Source of the DNA: a gamma proteobacterium HTCC2207
Lineage (GTDB): Bacteria > Pseudomonadota > Gammaproteobacteria > Pseudomonadales > Porticoccaceae
DNA: 64,000 nt
Direction: 5' to 3'
NCBI GenBank assembly: GCA_000153445.1
Contig: CH672397.1
Span: forward strand, 62,001-126,000
Numbering within the stretch: the stretch's first letter is position 1; each line of letters opens with the position of its first letter. This document shows positions 37,195-48,571 of this stretch, piece by piece. Both the position numbers and the translations under genes were made by a program. A model generated the notes under the pieces. That model was not told the origin of the DNA. It searched no databases and saw only the letters and a program-made list of their open reading frames with translations.

Positions 37195-38517
37195 ATGACA
37201 GTTAGAATCGCCAAATCCTCAATCCTCAGCATGCTGCCGGTTAAGCTACTGGTTGCCGTGCTGTTAGCCGTCGCCTCGCCGAGCTACGGTGAATTGGTTA
37301 TTCGCGTGACTCAAGGCAATGATCAGCCGACCAAGATTGCCATAGCGCCAATCGCCATGGGCGGGATTCAATCCTCCGAGGATATCAGCGCGATTGTCGA
37401 AGCCGACCTGGCCCGCAGTGGTTTGTTTGCTCCCATGGAACGCCGCGATATGCTCGCCTTCCCAAGCTCAGCTTCAGAGGTCTATTACCGCGACTGGCGT
37501 CTTTTAGGGGCTGAGTATCTGGTTGCTGGCAATATGCGCGCCATATCCGAAGGCCGCTATCAAATTGAATTTAGCCTATTAAATGTCAGCGGCCAAAAAA
37601 CCGTATTGACTCACAAGGTTAGCGGCACCAGCAGCCAAATGCGCGATCTTGCCCACCTGATCAGCGATAAAGTCTATGAAGAAATTACTGGCATCCGCGG
37701 TGCCTTCTCCACGAGACTGGCCTATGTCACCGCCACGCGAATCAATGACGTATATACCTACAGATTAAATGTGGCCGATGCAGACGGCGCCCGAGAGAAG
37801 TTAGTTTTGGAATCTGGCGAGCCCATTATGTCCCCAGCCTGGTCCGCCAACGGTAAAGAGCTCGCCTATGTGTCCTTTGAAACTGGTCGTCCGGCTATTT
37901 TTCGGCAAAATTTGGTCACTGCTCAACGTGAACAGTTAACCAACTTTACTGGTCTTAATGGCGCACCCTCCTGGTCTCCCGATGGCAAGAAGATGGCTCT
38001 AGTACTGTCGAAAGACGGCAACCCAGAACTGTATCTGTTGGATTTGCAGACTAAGAAATTCTCCCGCCTGACCCGGCACTTCGCTATTGATACTGAACCC
38101 ACTTGGATGCCCGATGGTAAACACCTGTTGTTTACCTCGGATCGAGGTGGCACCCCGCAAATATATAAATTAAATATTGCCAGCAAGGCCACTGAGCGCC
38201 TAACATTCAGCGGTAATTACAATGCCCGTCCAAGCCTGGCGCCAGATGGTCGCACAATGGCCATGGTGCACCGTCAGAGAGACACTTTTCATATTGCCTC
38301 GTTTGATCTTAAGACTGGCAGAATGATTGAACTGACCGAAACCAGACTAGACGAATCTCCGACGGTTGCGCCCAATGGAGCTATGCTAATGTATGCCACT
38401 AAACAAGGTGACCGAGGGGTTCTAGCTGCTGTATCATTGGACGCTGGAGTGCGCTACGTGCTGCCGTCCAGCAGTGGTGATGTCAGAGAGCCAGCCTGGT
38501 CGCCTTTTTTGCGATAG
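37195..38517 (+). CDS. tolB: Tol-Pal system beta-propeller protein TolB
   Basis: A 440-residue periplasmic TolB. The signal peptide likely ends at PSYG before ELVIRVTQG. An N-terminal domain precedes a six-bladed propeller with repeats such as [36 protein letters not shown] and [18 protein letters not shown]. It binds Pal and TolA. 12 bp after tolA. Confidence 0.97.
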   Translation: MTVRIAKSSILSMLPVKLLVAVLLAVASPSYGELVIRVTQGNDQPTKIAIAPIAMGGIQSSEDISAIVEADLARSGLFAPMERRDMLAFPSSASEVYYRDWRLLGAEYLVAGNMRAISEGRYQIEFSLLNVSGQKTVLTHKVSGTSSQMRDLAHLISDKVYEEITGIRGAFSTRLAYVTATRINDVYTYRLNVADADGAREKLVLESGEPIMSPAWSANGKELAYVSFETGRPAIFRQNLVTAQREQLTNFTGLNGAPSWSPDGKKMALVLSKDGNPELYLLDLQTKKFSRLTRHFAIDTEPTWMPDGKHLLFTSDRGGTPQIYKLNIASKATERLTFSGNYNARPSLAPDGRTMAMVHRQRDTFHIASFDLKTGRMIELTETRLDESPTVAPNGAMLMYATKQGDRGVLAAVSLDAGVRYVLPSSSGDVREPAWSPFLR

Positions 38518-38649
38518 ACATTTTGTGTATAGCCCTAGTGATAGCTGATTTAACTGCCTTTTTAAGGGTATACATAGTTAAAACACTTATAGAGACAAAA
38601 ACAGTACCACCTTATAATGCTTAAAACCTTTGCCAAACAGGAGTTCAAA

Positions 38650-39150
38650 ATGAAAACATCTTTTATCAAATCTGGCCTCAGCACGTTGCTTTTAGCCGCG
38701 CTGTTGACCGGTTGTAGCAGTAATCCAGTAGTAGAAGAACAGCAGACTTCAACTGATATTGAAGATACATCTGTACAGACTGGTCAGGTTGATACCTCAG
38801 CGATCGACGATGCCGCTGTCGAAGTGATGACCGCAGATACCGTATTCTATTTTGACTTTGACAAAGCGCTTTTAAAGCCTGAGTCGCGCGCAGCGCTGCT
38901 CGAGCACTCTGCATCACTGCAGAACAGCCCGCGCAATGTGCGTCTTGAAGGTCATGCCGATGAGCGCGGCACGCGCGAGTACAACATGGCACTGGGCGAG
39001 CGACGCGCCAACGCAGTTAAAGAATTCCTCGTTCTGCAGGGTGTTTCTCCCGGTTTGATCGAAGTTATCAGCTACGGCGAAGAACGCGCAGCAGCCTATG
39101 GCAGTAACGATGATGCCTGGGGCCTCAACCGTCGAGTTGAACTGAAGTAA
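38650..39150 (+). CDS. pal: Peptidoglycan-associated lipoprotein Pal
   Basis: A 166-residue lipoprotein. Lipobox LLTGC near residue 20; an acidic linker; then an OmpA-like peptidoglycan-binding domain with FYFDFDKALLKPESRAAL and GHADERGTREYNMALGERRA. It tethers the outer membrane to the wall and binds TolB. AGGAG lies upstream of the ATG at 38650. A 132-bp gap before it may hold its own promoter. Confidence 0.97.
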   Translation: MKTSFIKSGLSTLLLAALLTGCSSNPVVEEQQTSTDIEDTSVQTGQVDTSAIDDAAVEVMTADTVFYFDFDKALLKPESRAALLEHSASLQNSPRNVRLEGHADERGTREYNMALGERRANAVKEFLVLQGVSPGLIEVISYGEERAAAYGSNDDAWGLNRRVELK

Positions 39151-39261
39151 AAAATTCTTTGGCGGGTTAAAATAGCCAAAAGAAATAAGCGTGCGGCCGG
39201 GGTTGTGACATACTCTGGCCGTTTCTCTATTTGTTATAAACAGGATTATCCTCGACTCGCC

Positions 39262-40161
39262 ATGAAATCTTCTCTTGCACCGGTCTTACTCTCAGCTACC
39301 TCCCTGCTATTGGTGTCATTAGCCGGCAATGTTGCGGCCCAGGTTGCACCTGTAGTCGACTTAACGTCCAGTACGCCCAAGCCAGTGGTTCGCACTGCGG
39401 CAGCAGTGGACGACCGCTATAACCAGTCGCAGATGATGCAAAATGAAGTGCGTGAGCTGCGTGGCTTGGTTGAGCAGCTCAGCTATGAGTTGCAGCGCGT
39501 CAAGCAGCGACAGATGGATGATTACCTGGACCTCGACAGACGACTTAGTGCGGTGCTATCCGGTGCTACGCCAGAGGAATTTACCGCTGATGCAGATGGC
39601 GACTTGCAGCTTAATATCGATGGTCAGTCAGCAGTGGTTGCTGGATCCTCAGTTATTAATGGCGACGGTATGGAAGGACAGGTGCCAAACCAGGCTCTAG
39701 AGGGACAGGCTGTTGATGGTCTGGCTTTAAATGGGCGGTCGTTAAATGGAGTGCCTCAAACTCCAACGATTACACCGGCCATTAACACCGAAGAGATCGC
39801 GCAAAATTACGCACAGGCATCCAACCTGCTGCTTAAGGAGCGCGACATCAATGCCGCAGCGCAAGCTTTTAAACAGCATGTTATCGACTATCCAGCCAGC
39901 CCCTATACCGCCAATGCCCACTACTGGCTCGGTGAAATCTATCTGCTGCAAGGACAGGATGAAATGGCCCGCCAGGCCTTCACCCTGGTCGTTGAGCAAC
40001 ACCCAAAACATAGTAAGGCGATGGACGCGACCTTTAAACTTGGCAAGATATATCACCAACTGGGCGAGATAGACCGCGCCCGCGAGCTTCTCGAGAAAGC
40101 CTCGAGAGGCACCGGTGGTGCTGCCAGCAAAGCTCAGCGCTACTTAAAGACGAATTTTTAG
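39262..40161 (+). CDS. cpoB: Cell division coordinator CpoB (YbgF)
   Basis: A 299-residue exported protein. The signal peptide ends near NVAAQ; a coiled-coil region (ELRGLVEQLSYELQRVKQRQ) gives the trimerisation part; a variable Gly/Asn-rich linker has repeated VDGLALNGRSLNGV; three TPR motifs fill the C-terminal 120 residues (e.g. SPYTANAHYWLGEIYLLQGQ). CpoB links Tol-Pal to PBP1B during septation. Start at ATG 39262. Confidence 0.94.
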   Translation: MKSSLAPVLLSATSLLLVSLAGNVAAQVAPVVDLTSSTPKPVVRTAAAVDDRYNQSQMMQNEVRELRGLVEQLSYELQRVKQRQMDDYLDLDRRLSAVLSGATPEEFTADADGDLQLNIDGQSAVVAGSSVINGDGMEGQVPNQALEGQAVDGLALNGRSLNGVPQTPTITPAINTEEIAQNYAQASNLLLKERDINAAAQAFKQHVIDYPASPYTANAHYWLGEIYLLQGQDEMARQAFTLVVEQHPKHSKAMDATFKLGKIYHQLGEIDRARELLEKASRGTGGAASKAQRYLKTNF

Positions 40162-40220
40162 TCCTGAGCGTTTAATCAATAGTTTTTACCTTCAGTCCCA
40201 GCCAACCAGACAATAATCAC

Positions 40221-40871
40221 ATGCCCGAAACCGAACTTCGTATCACCGAGATATTCCACTCCCTGCAGGGTGAAACCAGCACCGTAGGCCTGCCCACCGT
40301 ATTTGTGCGCCTCACCGGCTGCCCACTGCGCTGTGGTTATTGCGACACCGCCTATGCCTTCGAAGGCGGCAGTAAATGGACTCTCAGTGATATTCTTAGC
40401 ACCGTAGCCGACTACGGCGCCAAATATGTCACCGTCACCGGTGGCGAGCCTCTAGCGCAGCCTCAGTGCATAGAGCTACTGAAACAACTCTGTGATCTGG
40501 GTTACCGCGTATCTCTAGAAACCAGCGGCGCTATGCCAGTAGAAGACGTAGACCCAAGAGTCTTTAAAATTGTCGATCTAAAAACCCCGGGTTCGGGCGA
40601 GGTATCGAAAAATCTCTATAGCAATATCGAATATCTTTTGCCCCATGACGAAGTGAAATTTGTTATCTGTGATCGCCAAGATTACGACTGGAGCTGCATG
40701 AAAATCGACGAACTAGGCTTGCAGGGCAGGGTAGCTGAAATACTCTTCTCACCCAGCCAGGGCGTGTTACCCCCGGCAGAGCTCGCCAAATGGATGCTCC
40801 ACGACAAACTCAATCTGCGCATGCAGATTCAGACTCACAAATATATCTTCGGTGACCAACCAGGTCACTAG
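40221..40871 (+). CDS. queE: 7-carboxy-7-deazaguanine synthase QueE
   Basis: A 216-residue radical SAM enzyme of queuosine synthesis. The cluster motif CPLRCGYC (CxxxCxxC) follows [21 protein letters not shown] is the SAM-binding GGE block. It makes 7-carboxy-7-deazaguanine from 6-carboxytetrahydropterin. queC follows after 41 bp. Confidence 0.96.
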   Translation: MPETELRITEIFHSLQGETSTVGLPTVFVRLTGCPLRCGYCDTAYAFEGGSKWTLSDILSTVADYGAKYVTVTGGEPLAQPQCIELLKQLCDLGYRVSLETSGAMPVEDVDPRVFKIVDLKTPGSGEVSKNLYSNIEYLLPHDEVKFVICDRQDYDWSCMKIDELGLQGRVAEILFSPSQGVLPPAELAKWMLHDKLNLRMQIQTHKYIFGDQPGH

Positions 40872-40912
40872 CACCAAGTAAAAAGTCGTTAATACAGGAC
40901 AATCTAAAAAGC

Positions 40913-41593
40913 ATGGCAAAGAAAGCGGTAATTCTCGTATCCGGCGGGCTCGATTCCACCACCGTAGTCGCAATGGCCAAAAGCCAAGGCTACGACTGTT
41001 ACACCCTCAGTTTTGACTACGGTCAGCGCCATCGCTCCGAGTTAGTCGCCGCCCAAAAAATCTCCGAGTTAATGACCGTCCATGCTCACAAAGTGGTCAA
41101 ATTGGATCTAGGTAGTATTGGCGGCTCAGCTCTAACCGACAGCAGTATCGAAGTGCCTGAAACAGAAACCACCGGCATACCGGTCACCTATGTTCCTGCT
41201 CGCAATACCGTGTTTCTCTCAATCGCCCTAGGCTGGGCCGAAGTGCTTGGCGCCAACGATATCTTTCTCGGCGTTAACGCCGTCGACTACTCCGGCTACC
41301 CAGACTGTCGCCCCGAGTACATAAAAGCCTTTGAAACCATGGCCAACCTTGCCACCAAAGCTGCAGTAGAAGGGCAGAAGTTAACAATCCACGCGCCGTT
41401 AATAGATTTGACCAAAGGACAGATCGTTGAGGCTGGAATGGCCCTAGGCGTCGATTACAGCAATACCGTTTCCTGTTATCAGGCCAATTTAGAAGGCGAA
41501 GCCTGCGGCAAATGTGAAAGCTGCCGACTGCGCCGACAAGGCTTCGAACAGGCCGGAATAAAAGACCCTACCAGATATCAAAAAAACGCTTGA
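40913..41593 (+). CDS. queC: 7-cyano-7-deazaguanine synthase QueC
   Basis: A 226-residue ATP-dependent enzyme giving preQ0. The PP-loop is [10 protein letters not shown] near residues 9-18; a C-terminal zinc site is formed by [17 protein letters not shown]. It takes the QueE product to the nitrile. It is the last protein gene before tRNA-Lys, as in pseudomonads. Confidence 0.96.
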   Translation: MAKKAVILVSGGLDSTTVVAMAKSQGYDCYTLSFDYGQRHRSELVAAQKISELMTVHAHKVVKLDLGSIGGSALTDSSIEVPETETTGIPVTYVPARNTVFLSIALGWAEVLGANDIFLGVNAVDYSGYPDCRPEYIKAFETMANLATKAAVEGQKLTIHAPLIDLTKGQIVEAGMALGVDYSNTVSCYQANLEGEACGKCESCRLRRQGFEQAGIKDPTRYQKNA

Positions 41594-41632
41594 ATTCTGG
41601 CAGCTGGTCAGTATGATACGCACCTCTTCAAA

Positions 41633-41707
41633 GGGCCGTTAGCTCAGCGGTAGAGCAGTTGGCTTTTAACCAATTGGTCGATGGTTCGAATCCATCACGG
41701 CCCACCA
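41633..41707 (+). tRNA. tRNA-Lys(UUU)
   Basis: A full cloverleaf of 75 nt with encoded CCA. Acceptor GGGCCGT pairs with ACGGCCC; D-arm GCTC-AGCGGTA-GAGC; anticodon arm GTTGG-CTTTTAA-CCAAT gives anticodon TTT; T-arm GATGG-TTCGAAT-CCATC. Confidence 0.97.
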
Positions 41708-41720
41708 AACAAATAAAAAA

Positions 41721-41744
41721 GCCACCCAATCGGGTGGCTTTTTT
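41721..41744 (+). terminator. Terminator after tRNA-Lys
   Basis: GCCACCC-AATC-GGGTGGC stem-loop followed by six T and preceded by A6. It ends the tRNA transcript and can work in both directions. It is the first part of a duplicated 114-bp segment. Confidence 0.92.
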
Positions 41745-41897
41745 ATTTGTCCGGCGGGTTCGTCTGGAAAGAACCACGTTCGACAAACTAGCCTTACAGG
41801 CGAGTTTGGACGCCAAAGGCGCCCCGAAGGGGTGGGAAATAGCCCAAGGGCTATCTCCCATCAATCCATCACCCATTCTCCTAGTCGAACACAATCT

Positions 41898-41921
41898 GCC
41901 ACCCAATCGGGTGGCTTTTTT
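41898..41921 (+). terminator. Second copy of the tRNA-Lys terminator
   Basis: Identical GCCACCC-AATC-GGGTGGC hairpin plus T-run, in copy 2 of the duplication. No gene lies between the two terminators. Confidence 0.8.
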
Positions 41922-42269
41922 ATTTGTCCGGCGGGTTCGTCTGGAAAGAACCACGTTCGACAAACTAGCCTTACAGGCGAGTTTGGACGCCGCAGGCGCC
42001 CCGAAGGGGTGAACAACAGCCGATAGGCGACTTATCATCACTAATTAGGCTTACAGCCGAGTTTGGACCCAAAAAGCGCCTGGCCGGATCTGTAACAACC
42101 CAAAACCTATCTTCCATCAACTAATCATGCCTTAAAGTCCCGTCCAAGCCGCCCCAAAATTTAATCTAACGTCACTTTATATTCCAAGGTGGGGTTTTCC
42201 CACACTCAAGCGTCTTATACCCCTGCGATAGCGTTCTTTATCGTCCCTCATATCAGCACAGGAATAGCC

Positions 42270-43658
42270 ATGAATCTCCAACACTTCGATAAAATCATCC
42301 GCACCCAAATGCGCAAGCGCAACACCCCAGGGATGGCGATTAGCATTATTAAAGACAACCGAACCCTGTACTCAAAAGGCTTTGGTGCTCGCAACCTAAA
42401 ACAGCAAGAGCCCATGGATGCCGATACACTGCTAGGCATTGGTAGTATTACCAAATCCTTCACCGCCTTCGCCATTATGCAACTGCAGGACCGCGGACAG
42501 CTCTCCATTGAAGACAGCGCCGCCAAGTATCTCAATGTAGAGCCCTTCGTCTCGCGGCCCGAGATCAAAATCAAACATATGCTCTCGCACGCCAGCGGTG
42601 TGCCTTCGATGGATGCTGGAATGCTTTCATTTAACTACACCTTTGGCGACTTTAGCCGCATTTACCCAGCTAGCAATCGTGAGGACTTTTTAGCTCATTT
42701 AGCTGATGCTGAAGAATTTACTCTATTTAAGCCCGGCGAGAAGTTTTTTTATAACAACGATATGTACACCTGCTTGGCGTTTATCGTTGAGGAAATTACG
42801 GGCCTCAACTTTGAACAGTTTGTGCAAGCGAATATCCTTAATCCCCTTGAAATGACCCGAGCGGTTTTATCCAAGTCAGCATTTGACGCCGATGATAATC
42901 GCATGACCGGTTATCTCTTAGAAATGAAAAACGGCAAGTCCTGTGCAAAAGAAAGTGATGTCCCCATCGACGGTTATCTCCAGGCGATCGGTGGTCTATA
43001 TGTCTCAATGAACGAAATGCTTAACTATGCTAAGTGCCTGTTAAACCATGGGGAGTTTAATGGCACGCAGATACTCTCTAAAGAATCAGTAGCCACATTG
43101 TTCGCATCACAAATTGCCACGCCCTACGGCGAAGGGAACAACCCCCAATATGCATTGGGCTGGTGCATAGAGTCACCAACAAATTTTGTTCCTTATGGCG
43201 TGCTGCAGCATGGCGGTGGCATGGGAACAAGCAATTCTTTTTTACTGCTGATACCCGAGTTAAACGCCGCCGTTGTTGCTGCAGAAAATGCGGGTACAGG
43301 TATCACACCGCTTATAGCCCGAGTGGCGGTGGCCGAACTGCTGGGAGATAAGCCCGAGGTAGTGGTTGAGGATCTGCGCATGGACCTGTGCCTTGCTGAG
43401 GTCGAAGGTACCTATCAGTCCCAGTACGATATGTATAAGTTAACCGTCGGTCGTAAAAACGGAGTGCTGCAAGCAGATGTAGAAACAGACGATGGCAGCT
43501 TTAGTTTTCCATTGATTCCCAGTGATATAGATAATTTGGAATTCAGTGTTTACTCATTGCGATCATCTCGTCATGCCAAAGTAGTGTTTTATCGAGACGA
43601 AAAAACCCAAAAAATTGCTTTTTCGAGGTATGACCGGTTTATGTATCGCCGAGTTTAA
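42270..43658 (+). CDS. Serine hydrolase, beta-lactamase/S12 family
   Basis: A 462-residue S12 (class C beta-lactamase-like) hydrolase with no signal peptide. The SxxK motif is SITK (Ser59, Lys62), the Tyr motif YNN (Tyr161), and the third motif HGG (His314). A C-terminal domain of about 90 residues (VEGTYQSQYDMYKLTV onward) resembles the lipocalin-like tail of some S12 peptidases. The family includes D-aminopeptidases, D-Ala-D-Ala carboxypeptidases and esterases. The M55-M17 gene 154 bp downstream makes a peptidase acting on D-residue peptides plausible. AGGA precedes ATG 42270; the frame is open upstream but unlike the family. Confidence 0.88.
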   Translation: MNLQHFDKIIRTQMRKRNTPGMAISIIKDNRTLYSKGFGARNLKQQEPMDADTLLGIGSITKSFTAFAIMQLQDRGQLSIEDSAAKYLNVEPFVSRPEIKIKHMLSHASGVPSMDAGMLSFNYTFGDFSRIYPASNREDFLAHLADAEEFTLFKPGEKFFYNNDMYTCLAFIVEEITGLNFEQFVQANILNPLEMTRAVLSKSAFDADDNRMTGYLLEMKNGKSCAKESDVPIDGYLQAIGGLYVSMNEMLNYAKCLLNHGEFNGTQILSKESVATLFASQIATPYGEGNNPQYALGWCIESPTNFVPYGVLQHGGGMGTSNSFLLLIPELNAAVVAAENAGTGITPLIARVAVAELLGDKPEVVVEDLRMDLCLAEVEGTYQSQYDMYKLTVGRKNGVLQADVETDDGSFSFPLIPSDIDNLEFSVYSLRSSRHAKVVFYRDEKTQKIAFSRYDRFMYRRV

Positions 43659-43809
43659 GTTGCATAGGCTAATAGGGTGTATTGATTCAAACGGAAAGGA
43701 GTCGGTTAATGATTAATTTTCTATTTGTCTATCACGGCAGTAGTGATTCAGTGCCTGATTGTCGCTGACAATTGAAGATTAACTTTATAAATTCATTTGC
43801 AGGGAATAA

Positions 43810-45354
<1,545 letters not shown>

Positions 45355-45390
45355 GGGTTTGTTGTCTCTTGTGTGGTGGCGGGGGGGTGA

Positions 45391-45450
45391 GATCCCTCGT
45401 CGCTGCGCTCTATCGGGATGACGAAGTGGTTGTGTTCTGTCGGGATGACG
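45391..45450. repeat. Dispersed palindromic repeat with partial tandem copy
   Basis: A GAGATCCCTCGTCGCTGCGC-type element ending CGGGATGACGAAGTGG is followed at once by a second TCTGTCGGGATGACGAAGTGG end. The rest of the gap 45355-45594 shows no gene. Confidence 0.7.
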
Positions 45451-45594
45451 AAGTGGGTGTGGTAACGAGTTTGGTTTAGGTGGCAAGGTGAGTTTTTAGA
45501 GTGGGGAGAATTAATACTAAACCCTCTCTAGCTTTCACCAATACAAGTCGTTATTGTCCTTGCTATCAAGTGTCAATCACTCCCAGAGGCGGCT

Positions 45595-46371
45595 ATGAAA
45601 ATCCATCAGGTGTATACCGAAAGCGAACTGCGCAACTTCACTTATCTTATCGAGTTAGAGAATAACTCAGCGCTGGTTATCGATCCCTGGGATGCCGATG
45701 AGGTAAACACTCTGTTACAGCAAAAGCAGCTGCGTCTGCAGGCGATTATCAATACCCATGAGCACTGGGATCATATTCAAGGCAATAAGGCACTGGTGGC
45801 TGAACATGGCTGTGAGGTTTGGGCGCACAGTAATGGTCAGGGGAAGGTTCCTGGCTTGAGTCGTTTACTCACTGCCGGTGAACTGATCGATCTCGATGCT
45901 GGCGCACAGTTGCGGGTGCTGGATACACCCGGCCATACTTATGCCCATCTGTGTTTTTTGGTGCTCGAACAGGGCACGGCGGTGGCTGTTTTTACCGGTG
46001 ACACATTATTCAATGCTGGAGTGGGGCACTGCCGTGGAGGTGATGTCGACTCGCTGTATCAGACTATATCTGAGCAATTTCATAGCCTCGATAACAATGT
46101 GTTGGTCTATCCCGGTCATGACTATCTGGAGAATAACCTGCGTTTTACCCTCAGTGTGGAGCCGGATAATCAGCAGGCTCAGGCGTGGTTGCCTAGGGCC
46201 ATGGCTGCAGATCCTACGGTGACACCTCTGGTTACCTGCATAGGCGATGAGCGGGAATTTAATAGCTTCTTTCGCTTGGGTAATGCACAGATTCGCGAGG
46301 GTTTAAACTCTATGGATGCAACCGATAAAGAGGTTTTTGTTAAGCTGCGGTCACTGCGCGACAATTGGTAG
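45595..46371 (+). CDS. gloB: Hydroxyacylglutathione hydrolase (glyoxalase II)
   Basis: A 258-residue metallo-beta-lactamase-fold enzyme. Metal motif THEHWDHIQGN; second ligand region LDTPGHTYAHLCF; FTGDTLFNAGVGHCRGG; and VYPGHDYLENNLRF with the glutathione-binding C-terminal region. It hydrolyses S-lactoylglutathione to lactate and glutathione, the second step of methylglyoxal removal. Confidence 0.94.
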   Translation: MKIHQVYTESELRNFTYLIELENNSALVIDPWDADEVNTLLQQKQLRLQAIINTHEHWDHIQGNKALVAEHGCEVWAHSNGQGKVPGLSRLLTAGELIDLDAGAQLRVLDTPGHTYAHLCFLVLEQGTAVAVFTGDTLFNAGVGHCRGGDVDSLYQTISEQFHSLDNNVLVYPGHDYLENNLRFTLSVEPDNQQAQAWLPRAMAADPTVTPLVTCIGDEREFNSFFRLGNAQIREGLNSMDATDKEVFVKLRSLRDNW

Positions 46372-46431
46372 GGTGGCTAAACTCATAACTAGAAAACACA
46401 TTAAATTATGTCTCTAAATTATTGATTGAGT

Positions 46432-47670
46432 TTATTTTATAAGGTCAATTGCAATCATTATGGCAAAGCCAAAGCTGATTATCAGCCCAGTAATGGGTAC
46501 AGCTATAGGCACCCGAATTCCCTTCTTCTCTGGCTGTTCTTCCGCCCTCAATTTGATCTGAACCAACGCTGTATTGACTACTACGGCGATGACTAAAATC
46601 ATCAACGAGGTCGTTTCGGCGAGACTTTCAATGGCATAACTCAGAGCCAAAACAGAGACTAAAAGCATCACTAAAAGCGTGGCTTTGATTGGCGTTTGAG
46701 TGCGTGGATTGATCTCGGCCATAAAGTTTAACTGGGCGGGAATCATTGACTGACGGCTCATGCCATACAACACCCGCGAGGCCATAATCATCTGTATCAG
46801 GGCACCATTAACAATGGCTAGAATGCTGATCAGGCTAATCAGCGTTGCGTCTGATCCCGTTTTAGCGGCATAGATATACGTTAGTGGAGCACTCTGCTGA
46901 CCGAGCTGCTCTGGCGGCACAGTTAAGACTGCGGCAAGAGTCACTAGACAGTAAATCAATGTGGTCAGAATTAAGGTGATAATGATCGCCTTGGGCAGAT
47001 TGTTCTCCACATCCACCACTTCCTCAGCAACATTCACAATATCTTCGAAGCCAATAAAGGCATAAAAGGCGAGAAAGGATCCGCTGAGAATCCCCAACCA
47101 CATCGCACTGTTTAGTCCCGGATTGAATTCATTAAGGCGCACTGGAAAGGTGGCGAGATCGCTGCGGGTGACCCAGACGATCAGTATCAAGCCGATTATC
47201 TCTATAACTGTGATCACTGCGGCGGTGATAACTGATTGGCCAATACCCCAAATGGCCAACAGTCCAAGGGCTGCGGTGACCGTGACAATGGCTATCCAGT
47301 CGGGGATCGAGACAAATACCTGAAGGTAGCCGACAAAACCATTGGCCAGTGCAGCGGCTGAAATACAGCCATTGAGTATCACAAGCATTCCAATAACCAC
47401 TGTCAGGCTCTTTTTGTTAAATGCCTGCTGCACATAGACTGCTTCGCCAGCGCTCTTGGGGTAGCGGCTAGAGAGTTCTGCGAAGGCGAGGGCGGTGAAG
47501 GCAGAGAGGAGCGCTGCGGCGACAAAAGACAGGGGCGCGAGCATGCCGGCCCGCGCCGCAACCTTACCCACAAGGGCGTAGATGCCGCCGCCAATAGTGG
47601 TCCCAAGACCATAGAGAATCAACATTGGCAAGGTTAACGAGCGCCGAAGTTGGTTATCTGTACTGGGCAA
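46432..47670 (-). CDS. APC-family amino acid permease
   Basis: A 412-residue membrane protein with about 12 helices. The start LTLPMLILYGLGTTIGGGIY carries the APC glycine-rich first helix; FAELSSRYPKSAGEAVYV and FYAFIGFEDIVNVAEEV follow, typical of the family. It imports or exchanges an amino acid or amine. It is a single gene converging with gloB. Substrate not shown. Confidence 0.9.
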   Translation of the reverse strand: MPSTDNQLRRSLTLPMLILYGLGTTIGGGIYALVGKVAARAGMLAPLSFVAAALLSAFTALAFAELSSRYPKSAGEAVYVQQAFNKKSLTVVIGMLVILNGCISAAALANGFVGYLQVFVSIPDWIAIVTVTAALGLLAIWGIGQSVITAAVITVIEIIGLILIVWVTRSDLATFPVRLNEFNPGLNSAMWLGILSGSFLAFYAFIGFEDIVNVAEEVVDVENNLPKAIIITLILTTLIYCLVTLAAVLTVPPEQLGQQSAPLTYIYAAKTGSDATLISLISILAIVNGALIQMIMASRVLYGMSRQSMIPAQLNFMAEINPRTQTPIKATLLVMLLVSVLALSYAIESLAETTSLMILVIAVVVNTALVQIKLRAEEQPEKKGIRVPIAVPITGLIISFGFAIMIAIDLIK

Positions 47671-47932
47671 AACGACCTCTCAAATATGGAATATCTGTGG
47701 AATATCAATGACTGGCTATAAATTTATAGTAGACCAGATATCACCTTGCTTATGCGCTTTGAGGTGCTAATCGACTCCCCATCTTTAATAAATTATTCTG
47801 CGATAAGGTGGGGAATATGCTGCTTTTGGAGTCTTATAGAGTATGCCCTTGGTAAGGCAGACCAAAATAAGGATTATTTGGTAAATACTGGCCTCAGGAT
47901 TGAGGTTAGAAAACGGATGTATAGGTGACAAG

Positions 47933-48571
47933 GTGAGTCATAAGCAGCAAGAGACAGAGCAGTTGGACCTGAGGGCGGAAAAGCAGATTCTGCTGGATCG
48001 GGATAGGCTCGAAATAGAGGGACTTATTTTGGATATGACAGCCGCAGGTGCGGGCATTACCCAGACCGAAATCGATCAACTATACAAAGATACATCCAAT
48101 CAGTTACGTCGCCTTTTGGTGCGTAAGCTGGGTGATGAAGAGGGCGCCGAGGCGCTGGCTCAGGATACTTACCTGAAATTACTGCGTGTTAAGCACAATC
48201 AGGATGTTGGCGATCTGCGTCACTATTTGTTTAGCATGGCCGTGAGACTGGCTCTAAATGTGTTGCGCAAGCGCAAGATGGACAGTCAGTACTATGGCCA
48301 AAGGGAAAACCCGTCACGACAACTCAGCCAGAATAGCTGCGCCTACCGTGTGTTACTCGATGAACTTAAGTGTGAAACATTAAAAGAGAGTATTGCGCAG
48401 CTGCCGGAAAAGACTCGCTATATCTATCTGTTACACCAGTTTAAGCGTTTACCTGCCGATGAGATTGCACGGCACATGAATGCCTCTGAGGCGCTAATAT
48501 CCACTCATATCGACTGCGCCAGGGGACAGACAGAGAAGGCTTTAACTGAATTTGTCTTGATGGATGTCTAA
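47933..48571 (+). CDS. ECF-like sigma-70 family factor
   Basis: A 212-residue sigma factor with an unusual N-terminal extension of about 55 residues. Region 2 is recognisable as EGAEALAQDTYLKLLRVKHN and the DLRHYLFSMAVRLALNVLRK core; region 4 is IAQLPEKTRYIYLLHQFKRL plus an HTH (PADEIARHMNASEALISTHI). It is similar to FecI-type ECF factors. The start is unclear: GTG 47933 with AGGTGA upstream is preferred to a TTG at 47900. Its stop overlaps the next gene by 8 bp, so that product is a candidate partner. Confidence 0.85.
   Translation: MSHKQQETEQLDLRAEKQILLDRDRLEIEGLILDMTAAGAGITQTEIDQLYKDTSNQLRRLLVRKLGDEEGAEALAQDTYLKLLRVKHNQDVGDLRHYLFSMAVRLALNVLRKRKMDSQYYGQRENPSRQLSQNSCAYRVLLDELKCETLKESIAQLPEKTRYIYLLHQFKRLPADEIARHMNASEALISTHIDCARGQTEKALTEFVLMDV

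Larger units (their letters stand above)
41721..42011. repeat. Direct duplication of a terminator-bearing 114-bp segment
   Basis: Copy 1 is 41721-41834 and copy 2 is 41898-42011, 177 bp apart. They differ only at CCAAAGGC versus CCGCAGGC. Each starts with the hairpin GCCACCC/GGGTGGC and ends with GCCCCGAAGGGGTG, itself a small hairpin. A third, decayed fragment (TTACAGCCGAGTTTGGACCC) is near 42050-42070. Confidence 0.92.

Noticed and set aside
41628-42041. Open frames on both strands over tRNA-Lys and the duplicated segment
   Set aside because: They are translations of the tRNA and the repeated terminator. The product contains the typical false string GRDGFEPSTNWLKANCS seen over tRNA genes.
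42270-43658. Antibiotic-resistance class C beta-lactamase
   Set aside because: No signal peptide, and the third motif is HGG rather than the KTG of AmpC. It is better described as an S12-family hydrolase.
47746-47928. 60-codon open frame upstream of the sigma-factor gene
   Set aside because: No ribosome site, no similarity, and it overlaps the probable leader of the sigma-factor gene.
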